Below are positions 35,368 to 48,100 of a DNA stretch of 64,000 nt, piece after piece. The DNA is from Castanea sativa (Eukaryota > Streptophyta > Magnoliopsida > Fagales > Fagaceae), in assembly GCF_040712315.1 (NCBI RefSeq), contig NC_134021.1, positions 32,213,501-32,277,500 of the forward strand, in the 5' to 3' direction. A program made the translations under genes and the position numbers. The notes under the pieces are model-generated. The model saw nothing but the letters and a program-made list of their open reading frames with translations, ran no database searches and was not told where the DNA came from. How positions within the stretch are numbered: the stretch's first letter is position 1; each line of letters opens with the position of its first letter.

Positions 35368-35796
35368 ATGGCGCTAATGCTAACATTATCATTATCATCT
35401 TTTCCTTCACATCTTCTTCTTCATCCTCAATCAAAACGTCACCGTTTTGTGTCCTTCAATTTCAAATCAAAACCAGCGGCAGCGGCAACCTCCGTCTACT
35501 CACCTAGAATTGACAACCTCGTCGACTCCGTCAACATTGCCGATGACGTCACCCAGGTCCCCCCCCCCCCCTCTTCTTTTTTATTTAGCTATGTTGTGTT
35601 GTGTTGTGTTGTGTGTGTTTTGAAATATGGTATCAATTCAATTGTTTGATACATGTACAGTTGATTGGGAGAACACCAATGGTGTACCTGAACAAAGTTA
35701 CACAAGGCTGTGTTGCTAATATTGCTGCAAAACTTGAATCTATGGAGCCTTGCCGAAGTGTCAAGGATAGGTAACTAATTGCTATGCTATAAACTC

Positions 35797-35827
<31 letters not shown>

Positions 35828-38800
35828 GCATTCATTCTTTCTACTCTTTCACCCTTTCATTTCATTTCATTTATGTTTTTAGTTGTCTTATGTCAAATGA
35901 TTTTAATTTATTCATGCATCTTCAATATTATATTATATTAATTAATGCAACCGATGCCTCATATGTCCGGGAAGGGAACCCAAATAAATCCTTCAATTTT
36001 TAGCCAAATGCCGTGACATTTTGTGTGTGTGTGTGTGTTTTTTTTAGGACCTTTGGAATTTTATTTAAATACCACACCACATGTCGGGAATTGTAGGATT
36101 TAAATGGGAGCCAGAGGGAATCTTATTTCTTTATCGTCTGCTAATAGAAGATTTTACAAATACACAGGAACTGACGTTCTTTGTGAACTTTTGACGTTTC
36201 AGAATTGGTTATAGTATGATATCTGATGCAGAGGAAAGAGGGGAAATTACTCCTGGGAAAGTAAGTCACGGACTTTCCTTGCTATGATACAAAAGGAATT
36301 CGCTTTATTCATCAATTATACTTTCTTTGAATTAGGTATGATATCTTGGTGAAAGCCAATTATTCAGTTCAATTCTTATTATATTTTTGTTCCTGTAATT
36401 ATGCATGCAGAGTGTATTAGTTGAACCAACTAGTGGAAATACAGGACTTGGTATTGCTTTTGTTGCAGCGACTAAGGGATATAAACTTATAGTTACAATG
36501 CCTGCATCCATAAATCTTGAAAGAAGAATTCTTCTACGTGCATTTGGTGCAGAGATTGTTTTGACTGATCCAGAGAAAGGTCTGAAAGGGGCTATTGATA
36601 AAGCTGAAGAAATTGCCCTCAGCATGCCAAATGCTTACATGTTTCAGCAGTTTGATAATGTTGCTAATACCAAGGTTATAACCGTTTCATCTCCTGAGAG
36701 AGGTATTTTTTTTTTTTGAGCTTTTGTTTATTATAGAGTATGCCTTATATTAAGATATGCATGCATGAATTGCAGATCCACTTTGAAACTACAGGGCCTG
36801 AAATATGGGACGATACCATGGGTATTGTTGACATATTTGTTGCTGGGATTGGAACTGGTGGCACTGTTACAGGCACTGGGCGTTACCTGAAAACAATGAA
36901 CAAAAAAGTACAGGTTAGGATCATCTTTTTTTATTTTAAAAGGAAATTAATTGCTGCTTGTTGCAATATGTTGATAGATATAATGAATGTATACTAATAA
37001 CAAATATCATGTAGAGTTTTTCTCATTTAATTGATCAACTAAAGTGCTGGAAAACTCATTAAATGTTCTAGAAATTTCCATATGAAGTGCAAGCTTGAAC
37101 TTCAGAGGACTTTTCTTTTTTTTTTTTTTTTTTTTCACATTTATTTGTTTCTCTGTCTTTTTTTTTTTTTAATATTTATTTTGGCTTTGTTTTGTTTTCA
37201 ATTCAATTCACTTTTAAAATATGTAAAAGAAAAGCATTATAGAATATGATTCCACGTATGGGATGGAATATGTGTATATTTGTATTTATGCAAATGCACT
37301 CACATGTGCAAATACACAGGCACGGACACATATACATACATACGTATGGTTGTGTGTTTGTGATTCAATGGTTTAGATGGGGACTAGGGTGTGATTAGGG
37401 GTTTGCATGGTGGGCTTGTGGAAGGGTATTAGAGAAAGGTGGGAACTCCTTACTGAATCATATCAAATTTTTTATTGGGAATGGCACTCATGTGCATTTT
37501 GGCTTGATTATTGTACGGGAAGTGTCCTCTCAAGACCTTTTCTAGATTTGTTCAGACTAGCGGTGGATACTGGGACTTCAATATCATCTTATCTGGTCAA
37601 TTTAGATGATCGATGTAGATGGAATTGGAATCTTAAGTTAATAAATCATTTCAGTAATGGGAAGTTGATTACGAGAATCTCTAATTTTCCGTCTAGTCAG
37701 GGTGAGGACCAATTAGCATGGAGACGCTATAAACATGGAACTTTTGAAGTTCATTCATACTTTGATACTTTGAGATGGTTTACAGAGGACAATCTTCATT
37801 GTGAAGCCAGTGGGGTGCCAAGCTGCTTTGTACAATAGCATTTTTCTTTTGGACAGGCCTTGGGTTAGATTGTGGTTGTCGACAATCTTCAGAACACATC
37901 TTGTTCTTATTGATTGGTGTTGCATGTGCAAGATAATGAGTCAGTTGAGCATCTTTACTACATTGTTCAGTGGCACAAGATATTTGGCCTTTTGTGTTTA
38001 CATTATTCAGGATTGTTTGGTTTATGCCGAAGACTTATGCCTCAGATATTGTAGTGTTGGTAGGAAGATTAATTATCATATTCATTCTAAGATTTGGAAA
38101 GCAAGTCCACTGTTTGTCTTGTGGACACTTTGAGCACCCCAATCATGTTACCAAGAAATTTTGCTAAGATCTTTGTATGAGTGAATGACTAGCTTGGGTT
38201 GCATCCCCTCATCTTCTTTTCTGGAGTTTATAAATATTTTGAATCTTACATTGTAATTCTTTGGGAGTGGTTCACATATACACATTGTAGATTTTTAAAC
38301 TCTCCTTTTTTTATTAAAAATATTTACTTATAAAAGGCATGAATTAGATGCAATGATTAGCAAAGGAAAAAAAAAAAAAAAAAAGAATTAGGTGGGAGAA
38401 TGAAGAAAAAAATCAAAGAAAACAGTAGTAGAAGTCTTGCAATTGTTTCCTTATGAGCAAGGTAGAGCTTAGGATTGGTAATTTGTTATATACCATGAAA
38501 TGACAAGAAACACTTGTCAATGGGTCCAATCACAATAATCACTAATACAGCACCCGGCTACCTGCTTATATTTCTTGCAGGTTTTGCCCTAATTTTTTGT
38601 ATTCCTAATTTTATTGCAATACCATCCTGACAAATCCTGCCGACACTTTTGTAAGATCATTCACAGTTTGTTGGTTCATAGTCACATTGGGTGTACAAGT
38701 CATTCCATAAATCTTCATGAACTATGCACTACATACTTCAAAAAGCAGAAGCCAAAATTTTCATAGCATGTTGGCTTTTGCTAGAACTGCAAGAAAATTT

Positions 38801-39077
38801 TACATGACAATGTTGACGGTTCCTGCCACCATGAAGGATTGGTTAATTTTTGAAACATCCTGTCCATTGTGTATAGCTGTCCATTATCTTTGATGACGTG
38901 GAACTTCACCAAGGTAGTTCCCTTTAGACCCACCCTAGGGAGTAAACCATGGATACACAAATTATTATTCTCGAGGATATCCCATAAAATTCCTGAAGTC
39001 CTGATCACTAGAATTGCTTCAAGATTTATCTCGTAGTATGTGTCAATTAGGCCACCTTGCTCCTCTCTAGGCTCCTA

Positions 39078-39125
<48 letters not shown>

Positions 39126-42100
39126 ATAGGTAATCAAAGAACTAATATTAATAAGAAAAAAATAGTATAGGATGTTCATGATGATGAACAGTAGGATACA
39201 AAGAAAGAAAAACTAAGGGAAGGAAAATCTAAGGGAAAACATAAACTCTGAAAGAGACGAAGAATCAGAAAAACCCCAACAACGAGACCACTCAAAAAGG
39301 CTACGCTGGCATAAAACCTTTAACTCATCCAATGTCTTCTCCATGTTCTCAAAGGCGCGACGATTCCGTTCCAACCAAACAATCCACATTAAACACCCTG
39401 GAATCAAATTCCAAATATTTGAGTTATGCTTCCCAAGCCACTGATGCCAACAAGATAATAACCCCATCACTGATCTTGGAATAACCCAGTGGATACCAAA
39501 AGCCTGAAGCATAAGAGACCATAAGGTATGTGAATCAGTACAATGAAGAAGAAGATGGTCAACCGACTCCCCATCACAACAACACATACAACACCGATTT
39601 GCTAAAGGGCGACGACCCCTAATCATGAGATTATCCAATGTGAGAATCCGACCGTGAACAGCTGTCCACAAGAAAAAAGCTACTCGCTGAAGAACCTTTG
39701 GTTTCCAGACACCCTTCCAAGGAAACAAAAAATTTGAGAAACCCCGAATTGCTTGGTAATAAGAGCGGGTGTCAAACTTACCATTGCCTTTGAGCCGCCA
39801 ACAAAGAATATCCCTCCTATCCCCCCCCCCCGGAGGAATATGAGGTTGGATAAGATGAAGAAGAGAAAAAGAAGCAACAAGCTCCCAATCTTCAAAAGCT
39901 CTAAAGAACCTTAATGTGGCGTTTGGTACGGGGAATCCACATTACTCCTGGCATCTAGATTCCCAGGAATGTAGCTATTCCTATGTTTGGTTTTATTGGG
40001 AGATTCCCAAGAATGTGGGATGATAATGTTTGGTGTATTCCTAGGAATTTTAAATGAATTATTTGTTTTTCCCATTTTGTCCTTAGATTTGAATGTGAAG
40101 TATCAAGCCCATTAAAAAAAAAAAAAAACTTCCTTTAAATAAATAATGAAAAAATATATATAAACTATTAATTAGTCCTTTAAAAAAATATCTTACTCTA
40201 AATAGATAGATAAAAAACATTATATAAACTATCAATTAGCAACACATTCATTAAAACTGTGATCTAACGTTTCAAAATGACAAGAATAATACAAAAATAA
40301 CTATTAGCAGAGTTATTTATCCTGTTTATGTTGTTTTGGCGGGAAAAGATAAAGACAAGAGAGAAGATATTGATAATTTGTTTTATAGTTTATCTTAATT
40401 GCTTAAATGATAAGGAAAAAGGGTTAAAATTGTCAATTTATAAAAAATACAATTTCTTTTAAGTTTGGGAATCTGGATTCCCACCTGTTTTAAAGGGAAT
40501 CCACATTCCTACTGAGAGGGGTTTAAGGATTCCCCTGGCATTTGATTCCCTAGCGTAATTTGCAACCAAACATGAGAATCTTTAAACATTCTTGGGAATC
40601 CTAAAACATTACCCCGTACCAAACGCCACCTAAATTCCACACTCTAGTAGTACATCCTTCCGGAAGCCACAAAACCTTAGAAATGCAAGCATCCTTGGCA
40701 ACTGAACACACATAGAGCTCAGGGTAGAGATCTTTTAGGGTATAATCCCCAATCCACCTATCATGCCAGAAGCGGATGCGGGTGCCTTCACCTACTACAA
40801 AAGTTAGGTGCTTAGAAAAACTCTCCCACCCTTCATGAATGCTTCTCCAAAGGCCACAACCATGGGTCCTCCTGCACACTTTAGTACACCACCCCCCTTG
40901 ACCCTCACCATATTTTGTGGAGATAACTCTCCGCCAGAGATGGGTAACTTCTTGCCCAAATCGCCACAACCATTTCCCTAAAAGAGCTTGATTAAACGAC
41001 GCCACACTCCTTATCCCCCGCCCCCCAATTTAACAGGTAAACACACCTTATCCCAAGCCACCAAAGGATATTTGGAACTCCCCTCAGAAGACCCCAAAGA
41101 AAATTCCTCTGAATCCTTTCCATTCTAGCGGCCACAGCTTTAGGAATAGTGAAGAGCGATAAAAAGTACATAGGAAGACTCGATAGAGTACTTTTTAGTA
41201 AAGTGAGCCTACCACCCTTAGATAAGTAGAGACGTTTCCACCCTGAGAGTCTCTTCTCCATCTTCTCCAAAATAGGATTCCAAATCGAAGCAATCTTAAA
41301 AGAAGTTCCCAAAGGCATCCCAGGTATTTCATAGGCAAACTCCCCACTCTAACAGGAACAATCTCACTTTTAACAACATTGACCTTCAAACCCGTAAAAG
41401 CTTGAAAACAAGACATCGCCAACCTTATGGATAGCAACTGATCCCTAGAGGCATCACAAAATAAGATAGTGTCGTCCGCAAACAACAAATGGGAAATCTG
41501 AACACCAACAGAATTCACTGCTCCCACATGAAACCCCCGGATAAGATTATTCTCCTCTGTCTTCTTCAAAATTCTGCTTAAAATCTCCATAATCAAGAGA
41601 AACAATAGTGGGGATAAAGGGTCTCCTTATCTCAACCCACGGGAGCTTTCAAAAAAACCTTCAGGGGAACCATTTACCAGCATAGAAAAACAGACAGAAG
41701 TAACACAAGACTTAATCCACCCCCTTCATTTCGACCCAAACCCCATCCAGTCCAACAGATAAAACAAGGCCTCCCAGTTTACATGGTCATATGCTTTTTC
41801 AATATCAAGCTTGCAAACCACACTCGGTAACTGACTCTTCAACCTACTATCCAGACACTCATTTGCAATGAGCACTGAATCCAAAATCTACCTACCACCA
41901 ACAAATGAATTTTGAGTCTCAGAGATGAGTTTATCCAAAACCACACTTAACCTGTTAGCCAATACCTTGGACAACAACTTGTACACACTGCCCACCAGAC
42001 TGATAGGGCGGAAATCTTTAATGTTAACAGCATTACTCTTCTTAGGAATTAAGGCGAGAAACGAAGCATTCAAAGACCGTTCAAACACAGAGTGCCGATG

Positions 42101-45100
42101 AAAGTAATCAAAGAAATCCATGACATCCTTTTCCACCACACTCCAACAATTGTGAAAGAAAGCCATGGTGAACCCATCAGGACTAGGGGCTTTATCACCC
42201 TCCATCTCCCTTAAGACGTGTAATACTTCCTCCTTTGTGAACGCCTTCTCTAGGGTCAACCTCTCCTCCTCTTCAATGCAAGCAAATTCTAATCCATCCA
42301 TAAAAGGGTGACCCAATTCAGATTTCTCATACAACCCCTGATAGAAGCGAACTAACTGAGAGTGCACATCTGACTCATCTTCATAAAGAACACCATCCAC
42401 CTCAATCCTCTTAATATGATTAGCATTTCTATGAGAGTTTGCTAATCTATGAAAGAAGCGAGTATTCTTATCTCCCTCCTTCACATACAAAGCTCGAGAT
42501 TTTTGTCTCCAGGAAATTTCCTCAAGAGAAGCCAACTGTTCTATGTCAGCTTTGAGTTGAATACGATGAATCTGATCCTCATTCGAGAGACCCCGTAGCT
42601 CCTCTCTCTCATCTAGACCCCTCAATTCAGTCAGCAAATTTTTTTTTTCTGAGTGTTGAGTCACCAAACTCCTCCTTGTTCCACTTTTTTAAATCTGCTT
42701 TCAAAGCCTTCAATTTTTGAGCCAAGATAAAACTTGGTAAACCCACAAAACTATACCCATTCCACCATTGCTGAACTCTATCAACAAAACCCTCAACTTT
42801 CAACCACATGTTTTCAAATTTAAAGGCACTACGACCACGTTGAACAGCGCCAGCTTCCAACAAAAGAGGGCAATGGTCAGAAATAACACGAGGGAGCACC
42901 CTTTGAGAAACATTCTCGAAATGATCCACCCAGTCTAGGGAAACCAAAGCCCTGTCAATTCTAGACATAGAGGGAAGGCCAGAATCTCTGAACCAAGTGA
43001 AGAAAGCACCCTCTAAAGGTAAGTCTACTAAAGAATTCCTCTCAATAAAGTCCGAAAATGCAAACATAGCAGGGCTAAACGACTCACAGCCAAGCCTTTC
43101 ACTAGGGAACCTAATGATATTGAAATCACCTACTAAACACCATGCCATGGGCCATCTGACACGCAACTGTGACAACTCCTCCCACAAGGTAACTCGCTGA
43201 CCATCCTTATTGGGACCATACACACTTGTACAAGCCCAAACAAAGTCATCCACCACACCTCTCAATAAGACACTGATAGAAAACTGACCAGCAATTACAT
43301 TCAATTTCTCAAAAACCCTTTTATCCCAAATCACCAAGACCCCTCCAGATGTCTGCACAGCATCCAAAACAGCCCAATCAATGAAAGGACTTCCCCACAA
43401 ACTCCGAACAAAAGTAGCATCAGTAGAAGGTACTTTCGTTTCTTGAAAACATACAATCTCACACTTCCATTATTTTAGGAGATTCTTACAAACCTCTCTC
43501 TTCCGGGGATTGTTAAGCCCCCTTACGATCCAAGAGAGTAGTCGTAGAGTCATTTACAACTACCAACAACCCCTGCAGCAGTCAAAGAAACTCTGCTCTT
43601 ACTCCTAGAAGAGACACCATTGTAATTAACATTAGAGATAAGCCCCTTAAGTTCCCTGAGCCCTCGTGACCCTGAGTTTGCTGGTTGCTTGGGCACCCCC
43701 TCATCAACCACCTTAAGCCACTCCTGCTCCAAAAGGCGAAACAAAGCCAGACATTGAGCCTCATGGTTCACAATAGGGAAACCCACCATGTTACATAAAT
43801 TTTTCATCAACTGGGACACCCAATTTGAAGGTGTCCCTGGCTCTGTAACCTGAGTTCCTTCTGCAGAGTCCTGAACCAGCACCAACTTTCTGATTTCATT
43901 GGGTTCCCATGAAGACAGAGGGTCACACTTCAACACCCCAATATCTTTCTCTCCACTACCATAGCTATGGTCAGACACTTCACTGGACTCCCACTGAAGG
44001 AGATGAAGCCCAAAAACTTCCTCAAGATCTTCCCCTTCCACAAACACTTCATCAACCCCATTACCCAGCTCTGAGAGAGGAGAAAACCGATTTTGAATCA
44101 CCCAAGGATACTGACCAAGGATCGGCGATACACCTTTCAGAATTGGCGCCTCAAGCACCACCGTCGGCGAGCTAACCGCTAGGTCACTGGAGAGCCTGGA
44201 GTCTCGGATGCCTATACCATAAGATTCCTTAGCATCGGAGATTGTGTCCATAGGAGAAACAACCTTACCGGAGTCGAGAAGGACCGCGATGGAGCTGCAC
44301 CTTAACGCCGATGCATTTTCGGTCACTGGAGCTCCCAACTCTCTCGACGGGTTGGAAGCGAGAAGCTCTGAAGAATGATCGGGGCTAGATATCGGCGATA
44401 AACCAGCCGACAAACCCTTAGGCAGCACCGATAAAACCGATGACTTCATCGGTGGCTTAGAACTCTCGCCCACCACCCTCGCACTCTGATTGTGGAGCAA
44501 ACTCGCACCCACTCCACGATGAAAAGAAAGCCCATCCTGGGCCTTACCACTCGGGTTAGCTAAGTGGGCTTTGTCATGCCCAGATAGCAATATTGGCCCA
44601 CTAACAATAGTCTTGTGAGTATGGGCTTTGTCATGCCCAGATAACAACACCGGCCCACTGTTAATGGACTTATGAGTAGAAAAATGGTTCAACCAAGTTA
44701 CCATACGTTTGCCTCCAACAGATTTAGACACCCTCAGTGCCAAATTTGAAGGAGTCAACTCAAACTTAAAATCACACGTGGGTCTTCCATTAATAGAAGA
44801 GACAGTAACGCCAGTAGCATCCTTCAACACGTTATGTCCTGAAACAGCTCTAGAAATTTCAAAATTCCTTAACTTCCGCTGCTTCCTGATCTTGGAAGAT
44901 TTCTTCCCAAAATGTCCACCACCTTCCGTCGGACTAGGACCAACACTAGCACCAGCATCTTCATCAGGAGTCCTCCCTTTCACCCAAACAGTGTTTGAAC
45001 CTGAAAGAAAGCTATCTAATTCTTTTGAAAACAAACACCATCCAGACCGGTTTGAACTTGCAGGTACCATAATCCAACCACAACGAGCTCCACCAGAATA

Positions 45101-48100
45101 CACAGCTATCTCCACAAAAATACCAGCCTTATTCGATCTTCCCCGGAATTCGAAAAACTTGTTATTTTCTCTATAACGTTTATACAGATAATCCTTTCTA
45201 GGAACCCAATCACGGATATCAGCAAAACATGAGAGAATCCATTCCAATCCTTTACGAGCCAAACATACGGAACTTTTAAAATTCCGACGACTTTTGTGAA
45301 TAGCATAAGAATCAGCCTGACCGTGGTCAAACGAGAAAGAAAAAGTTTTGGAATCTATGCGAAATGAACCATTACTGCCCCTTCTGCCCTGGGGAGAAAG
45401 TTTAGGAGGGGGAGGCAAACTGTTAGGGAGAGGTGTGGGTGAAACAGTAGTGGTTGATCTAGGCCATACCTATGGTTGTAAAGGCAAGATAGATGGGGGT
45501 GGGATGTTCAAAGAAGAAGGATGTGGTGGACAAAAAGAGTGAAATGGAAAAAAACCAATAAGTGATGGGAACGGTGATGGAAAGAAACCAGGGAAAGGAG
45601 GTGTCTAGTTGAAGGGCAATGGTAGAGAGGGGCACAGAGGAGGGAAAGGTGTTGGCTGAGTGGTGGGGAGGGAGGGGGGAGGGGGAAGGGTGTCAGTCAT
45701 GGTATCCACAATCTTATTTCATTAACAATGAACAGTAAAACTAACCTTCACCCACCCAACGTGAAAAGAAAATCAGCAAGATCCTCACCCACCCAATTTC
45801 TCGTTCTTATGCAACTGAACTCAATATATATATATATATATAAACTCCTCTCTAGGCTCCAATATTGCCAAAGTGTTTTTTTCTCTCCAACTTTGTGATC
45901 CATCTTAGTAGGAGAATCAGTAGCCATGGCTGCCAGTATCTTATTTTCGTTGAGTGACTTTAACGAAATTCATTTGAGGAATATAGGAGCTTTTGGCTAA
46001 AAGAAAGAAGGATTAGGTTGGTTTTGTCCTTCCCTTTTAGTAATTAATGTTTTTTGTATAACATAAATGATTCAATAATATATGTGGAATATTTGGAGGA
46101 AGCAGAGCAACAGAACCTTTGAAGGGGAGGAGAGTTCTATCCTTAAGTTGAAGCACATTTTCATTTTGTCTTTATTTGATTGGATGACTGCTTTGAGTGG
46201 CCTTGCCATACCTTCTTTGCTGGATTTTTTAGATTTATGCAGTTTTGGCCCTTTTGGGTAGTGTTTTTTTTTTCTTCCCTTGTACACTCTCTGTATAACA
46301 AGGTGACTTTTTTATTTTGGCTGTACTACTTTTATTTATTTTTTCAATAAAGTTTTTATTTACCAATCAAAAAAAGAAAAAGAAAAAAATATTCAATAGT
46401 ATCAATCAATTAGATTTTTAAAGTACATATATAGGTGTGGCAAGTATGTGTTGGCTCCTTACAAAACATTTTGGGTTTTTGGATTGGAAGAATAGTGGTC
46501 TGAACAAAAATCAGAAATTTATAGTCTTTTTAGGAAATAATTATATTAACTTTTTGGTTAGATGGAATTACTTCATACATCTAGGTTTGCTTAATCATAA
46601 AGGAAATTCCCCCCCTTCATAAGAGGCTTGGCTACCTCAGATTAGTCAGATATTTTGTTCTTATTCTCTACTTCAATCAAGTATGGGTGGTTTCCGTAGT
46701 TTCTTTATTGAATCCAAATTTTTCCAATTGGTGGTAGAGGAAGGGGGATGTTATTTTTTGTTATGGATTTTTGAATGGGGCAAATATTTTATGAAATCAG
46801 TTTTTATGGGTAAGAGTGCGGCACAATGGCTGATGAAGAATATCAAATACTTTGTAGTTGGGATTAGTTCCAAGCAGTTGTTTACATTTAGGGATGGTGA
46901 CATGGCTTACTCTCTCCAACGGAGTTCCTACTCTTTTGGCAATTTCTTATTTCTGACTGAACTCAAAGTTGGTGGGTCTTGGAGATTTGTCATTATCCTT
47001 GAAGTTAGAGCTAAAAATGGTTGGAGGACATTTGGGCTTGAGTTAAGAAAGATGTTGGAACCTAACCGCTATGGGTGGTTCAAACCTTACGAAATTTGTT
47101 GCTTAGCCGCATAGGTGTAATTTAGGGATTCAAAACACAAGAACTTTTGCTGAAATCGTGCAAGGCCATTACATACAAGTTATGGACAGCAAGCATCCAG
47201 AGCAGTTGTGCATCAAAGATAAGGGGTCTATACAATCAGGGGAGGAGAGAAAGGTGATGCCGAAATCAAAACCAGCAAAGGTGGTGATGAGTGGTAAACC
47301 GGTGGCCAAAATATTTCCGACAGCTGTAGGTGGAGGATCTGTGAAATCTTAGAGCATTAATGTGGATATTAATTTAGGAGAGACAATTCCGGCAGGAAAT
47401 AAAAAGAGATTTCTGTTAAGATTCAATTCGAATTCAATTAATTCTGATTATGGTATGGGGAGTGATTTTAGGAATTCATATTGGACAAGGAAGGTTTGAT
47501 TGTGGAGGTGGGTGAGAAGGAAAGAGGCGGGTCTCATGGGATTTTAATAAAGGTGGACCAAACTTTTTTAAGTGGGTTTCATGGGGGAGAACTTAGTAGA
47601 TGGCAAGCCCAATTTGGGCCGTGACCCAAAGCCCACGTTGACCTAGCCCTTTATGGCCTTTAGCAATTTTCCTAACTCTTATGTGGGTTTTAGTAATCCA
47701 CCCAACTCTAGTGTGGGCTTGAGTAATCCACCCAACCAATTTTTATTTATTTATTTATTTATTTTTACAAGATAGAATTTTTACTCTAGCCTAATCTAAG
47801 TGTATATGTGTATGAAGCTCCCTCCTGGAGACTTGAACCCCGGCCCTTGCCCCCCTACACCCCACAAGCATCTATACTTGTGGAATGACCACCGCACCAA
47901 GAGTGCGCGGTGGTATCCACCCAACCTTCTTGGTTTCGAGTGTCTTTGAAGTGGGCAAGAACTTCCACACTTCGGCATCTAAGGAGAACTCTCTTGTCTC
48001 TTGCGATCACTTCGTCTCTCAGGGAGCAGCGTCAGGCCGGCAGGCAGAGACTACGACAGAGGTCATCGGTAGGATTTTTGATGGTTTTAGCTTTGATGGA

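Larger units (their letters stand above)
39076..45844 (-). mobile_element. Nearly full-length L1 LINE with target-site duplication
   Basis: It is flanked by a 16-bp duplication, ctcctctctaggctcc (39060-39075 and 45845-45860). It carries ORF1, an ORF2 with endonuclease, RT and zinc-knuckle parts, and a 3' end in an AT microsatellite instead of plain poly-A. With the inserted 716-bp MITE removed it is about 6.05 kb, a normal size for plant L1. ORF2 has a handful of stops and shifts. It lies antisense to the host gene. Confidence 0.88.

Noticed and set aside
36740..36997. ORF continuing past exon 5 of the cysteine synthase gene
   Set aside because: The part after 36913 is intron; the frame matches the family only up to the splice donor.
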